Below, in pieces: positions 32,336 through 34,412 of a stretch of 34,412 nt of DNA (position 1 is the first letter of the stretch; every line of letters begins with the position of its first letter). The translations under genes were made by a program, and so were the position numbers. Source of the DNA: Flavobacteriales bacterium UBA1531 (GTDB lineage Bacteria > Bacteroidota > Bacteroidia > Flavobacteriales_D > Sanyastnellaceae); contig DCPZ01000098.1 in the NCBI GenBank assembly GCA_002323795.1, positions 7,470 through 41,881 of the forward strand, written 5' to 3'. Below the pieces are notes generated by a model, which saw only the letters and a list, made by a program, of their open reading frames with translations, had not been told where the DNA came from and did not search any database.

Positions 32336-33595
32336 ATGCGCATGTTATGGAAGAACATCAAAGGCCTTGTCGGAGCTTATGAGCTACCGCCGACTTATCT
32401 GAGCGGAAAGGAGATGCGAAATTTCGCCTTCATTGAGAATGCTTGGTTGGCCATAGACAATGGTAACGTGGTCGATTTTGGTGCCATGTCCGATTTTCCT
32501 GGAATCACCGACTGGTCGGGGTTGGACGTGGTTGACTGCAGTGGGCGCTTCGTGTTGCCAGCTTGGTGCGATAGTCATACTCATTTGGTGCATGCCGCGC
32601 CACGTGGGCGTGAGTTTTTGGCTCGATTGGAGGGAAAGAGCTACCAAGAGATTGCGGCCGCTGGTGGTGGTATTTTAAATTCTGCAAAGGCCTTACAACA
32701 AATGACTGAGGAGCAGTTGCTTGGCGATGCTCGTGTGCGACTAAATCAGGTCATTCAGTCGGGTACAGGTGCAATCGAAATCAAAAGCGGTTACGGCTTA
32801 ACGGCTGAATCGGAGTTGAAAATGCTGCGCGTGATCTCTGCTTTAAAGAAAGAGTTTAACATTCCCATTCGGGCGACGTTTTTAGCTTGTCATGCTGTTC
32901 CGGAAGGGGATTGGACAGCTGAAAGTTGGACAGATCATGTCATTCGTGAACTTCTGCCGGAAGTTGCAAAATTAAATTTAGCAGACTACGTAGATGCGTT
33001 TTGTGAGAAAGGATATTTTGGAGTAGAAAACGTTGAGGCCCTGTTGAAAGCCGCGAATCAGTTGAGCCTATCCGGTAAAGTCCACGTGAATCAATTCAAT
33101 GCGATCGGAGGTGTTCAAATGGGAATTGAACATGGAGTGCGTTCGTTGGACCACCTAGAAGAGTTATGTGCGGAAGATCTGGAAGCATTATCGGAAAATG
33201 CCCGCTCCGCTGAATCGCCTGTTTTCGCCTGTGCGCTCCCGGGTTGTTCATATTTTTTAAGCATTCCATACAGCCCAGTTCGGAAATTGATGGATGCTGA
33301 TGTACCTGTTGCCTTGGCGACTGACTTTAACCCGGGTTCCGCGCCTTCTGGAAACATGGGTCGGGTCGTGCAAATGGGTATGGTAAAAATGAAAATGCAT
33401 CCGCTTGAGGCAATTGCCGCTGCAACAATCAATGGGGCTGCAGCGATGGGCCTTCAGCACGCTGCGGGCACAATCGTACCTGGTCGTTCGGCCAATTTGA
33501 TTGTGACGAAGCCTATGGATGGATTGGAAACCATGGGGTATGCTTTTGGTGAAGAATTGGTTGAAAAAGTCTTCATTGGTGGACTGGAACAATAA
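32336..33595 (+). CDS. hutI: Imidazolonepropionase
   Basis: HutI hydrolyses 4-imidazolone-5-propanoate to N-formimino-glutamate, the third step of histidine degradation. The 419-residue metallohydrolase shows DSHTHLVHAAPRG (metal ligands H81 and H83), KSGYGL, ACHAVPEGD, HVNQFNAIGGVQMGIEHG and LATDFNPGSAPSGNM with the metal-site Asp. This is the amidohydrolase fold. The glutamate formimidoyltransferase gene follows 63 bases later, matching pathway order. It is divergent from aroC. Confidence 0.96.
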   Translation: MRMLWKNIKGLVGAYELPPTYLSGKEMRNFAFIENAWLAIDNGNVVDFGAMSDFPGITDWSGLDVVDCSGRFVLPAWCDSHTHLVHAAPRGREFLARLEGKSYQEIAAAGGGILNSAKALQQMTEEQLLGDARVRLNQVIQSGTGAIEIKSGYGLTAESELKMLRVISALKKEFNIPIRATFLACHAVPEGDWTAESWTDHVIRELLPEVAKLNLADYVDAFCEKGYFGVENVEALLKAANQLSLSGKVHVNQFNAIGGVQMGIEHGVRSLDHLEELCAEDLEALSENARSAESPVFACALPGCSYFLSIPYSPVRKLMDADVPVALATDFNPGSAPSGNMGRVVQMGMVKMKMHPLEAIAAATINGAAAMGLQHAAGTIVPGRSANLIVTKPMDGLETMGYAFGEELVEKVFIGGLEQ

Positions 33596-33647
33596 CGCAA
33601 AGCGGCTGAAGTCAGCATACTTTAGGGCTTTGATTTGAATGGTTAAA

Positions 33648-33655
33648 TAAATTTG
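33648..33655 (+). promoter_or_regulatory. -7 promoter element (TAAATTTG) for ftcD
   Basis: Perfect TAnnTTTG ending three bases before the ATG at 33659. A TTG at 33630-33632 lies 15 bases upstream, slightly closer than usual. A separate, leaderless transcript for ftcD is likely even though hutI is just upstream. Confidence 0.55.
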
Positions 33656-33658
33656 AAC

Positions 33659-34412
33659 ATGCAACAAAGACTGGTAGAATGTGTGCCCAATATTTCCGAA
33701 GGACGGAGAAGTGATGTCATTGAGGCGGTTGCGTCAGTGGTGAATCAGGTGGAGGGAGTGAAGCTGCTAGATGTGGACCCCGGCAAATCAACAAATCGCA
33801 CGGTGATCACTTTTGTTGGACCACCAGAAACTGTCGGTGAAGCTGCGTTTCAATTGATCAAAAAAGCAGCAGAGTTGATTGATATGCGCAATCATAGAGG
33901 AGAACATCCGCGGATGGGAGCGACAGATGTTTGTCCCTTTGTGCCAGTGAGTGGGGTAAGCATGGAGGAGTGCGTAGAAATTGCGCGACAATTGGCACAA
34001 CGTGTTGGCGATGAACTCGGAATTCCAGGCTATCTATATGAGTCGGCGGCACTGACCGCAGAGCGTCAGAATTTGGCGAACTGTCGCAAAGGCCAATACG
34101 AAGGATTGGCTAAATTGCAAACCCTTGCGGGTAAACCGGATTTCGGACCTGCTTTGTGGAACGAACAGACTCAGCGTTCAGGTGCCACTGCCATTGGTGC
34201 ACGAGACTTCCTCATCGCTTATAACATCAATTTAAATACCACGAGTTCCCGACGTGCGAACGCGATTGCCTTTGACATCCGTGAATCAGGTCGCGTGAAA
34301 AGAGAAGGAGGGCCTGGTAGTCCAGTTTTGACGGATTCCAACGGAGAACCACTTCGCCAATCGGGAACATTGAAAGCCGTGAAAGGCATTGGCTGGTACA
34401 TTGAAGAATACG
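33659..34412 (+). CDS. ftcD: Glutamate formimidoyltransferase, 3' end cut by the window edge
   Basis: The enzyme moves the formimino group from N-formimino-glutamate to tetrahydrofolate, the step after HutI. The ATG at 33659 opens 251 codons with no stop before the window ends. Family stretches are RLVECVPNISEGRR at the start, HPRMGATDVCPFVPVSG in the middle, and GARDFLIAYNINLNTT with RESGRVKREGGPGSP later. Standalone enzymes are about 300 residues and bifunctional ones (with a cyclodeaminase domain) about 560; which applies here cannot be seen. It probably works with hutI and with hutH further left. Confidence 0.94.
   Translation, partial: MQQRLVECVPNISEGRRSDVIEAVASVVNQVEGVKLLDVDPGKSTNRTVITFVGPPETVGEAAFQLIKKAAELIDMRNHRGEHPRMGATDVCPFVPVSGVSMEECVEIARQLAQRVGDELGIPGYLYESAALTAERQNLANCRKGQYEGLAKLQTLAGKPDFGPALWNEQTQRSGATAIGARDFLIAYNINLNTTSSRRANAIAFDIRESGRVKREGGPGSPVLTDSNGEPLRQSGTLKAVKGIGWYIEEY

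Noticed and set aside
1..34412. CRISPR arrays, insertion sequences, phage genes, toxin-antitoxin or restriction systems
   Set aside because: No repeat-spacer pattern, transposase, integrase, or defence-type gene was recognised on either strand.
1..34412. tRNA or rRNA genes in the spacers
   Set aside because: The spacers are all shorter than about 150 bases and contain no cloverleaf-like or rRNA-like sequence that I could recognise by eye.

Overview
The window reads as chromosomal DNA of a Bacteroidota member, most likely a flavobacterium-like (Flavobacteriia) organism. The reasons are the gene families present (a PorE-like TPR/PD40/OmpA protein, an FtsE of the Bacteroidetes type, an M16-like protein with a LolA-like tail, a MacB-type permease pair), the near absence of Shine-Dalgarno sequences, and Bacteroidetes-type promoter elements (-7 TAnnTTTG, here often TAnnTTCG). 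It is densely packed. No gap exceeds about 150 bases, and I see no insertion sequence, prophage, CRISPR array, tRNA or rRNA.

Layout. 1-2205 (minus): an aspartate-type aminotransferase followed by a heptose-phosphate kinase-like PfkB protein that runs off the left edge. 2286-3788 (minus): a sodium:solute symporter, divergent from recR. 3824-9876 (plus): recR, a large GT2 glycosyltransferase fused to a sugar-transferase remnant, a lipoylated E2 acyltransferase, a DnaQ-like exonuclease and a GT4 glycosyltransferase; the last four are overlapping or nearly so. 9873-13386 (minus): an M16-like protein with a destroyed active site, ftsE and a small GT2 enzyme. 13454-14950 (plus): hutH. 14988-19288 (plus): an ABC ATPase, two MacB/FtsX-type permeases and a membrane-fusion protein, forming an exporter operon. 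19314-22142 (minus): gyrB and a short-chain dehydrogenase. 22293-27156 (minus): a 1030-residue TPR protein translationally coupled to an outer-membrane beta-barrel. 27283-32290 (minus): chorismate synthase, a dicarboxylate/glutamate symporter, the PorE-like OmpA protein and a damaged DUF4920 gene. 32336 to the right end (plus): hutI and ftcD.

Functional themes are histidine catabolism (hutH, hutI, ftcD, with hutU not visible here), envelope biogenesis and export (glycosyltransferases, exporter, TPR/barrel pair, OmpA protein), and housekeeping genes (gyrB, recR, aroC, E2).

The most interesting signal is regulatory. At ten start codons in the window, a match or near match to the Bacteroidetes -7 element ends exactly 3-4 bases before the ATG or GTG. 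Given where that element normally lies relative to the transcription start, these mRNAs should begin at or within a base or two of the start codon, so they should be leaderless. The pattern also helps choose start codons (hutH, the sodium symporter, the exporter ATPase). Other points worth a second look are the dead M16/LolA-like fusion, the GT2/sugar-transferase remnant fusion, the in-frame TGA in the DUF4920 gene and the coupled TPR/beta-barrel pair.
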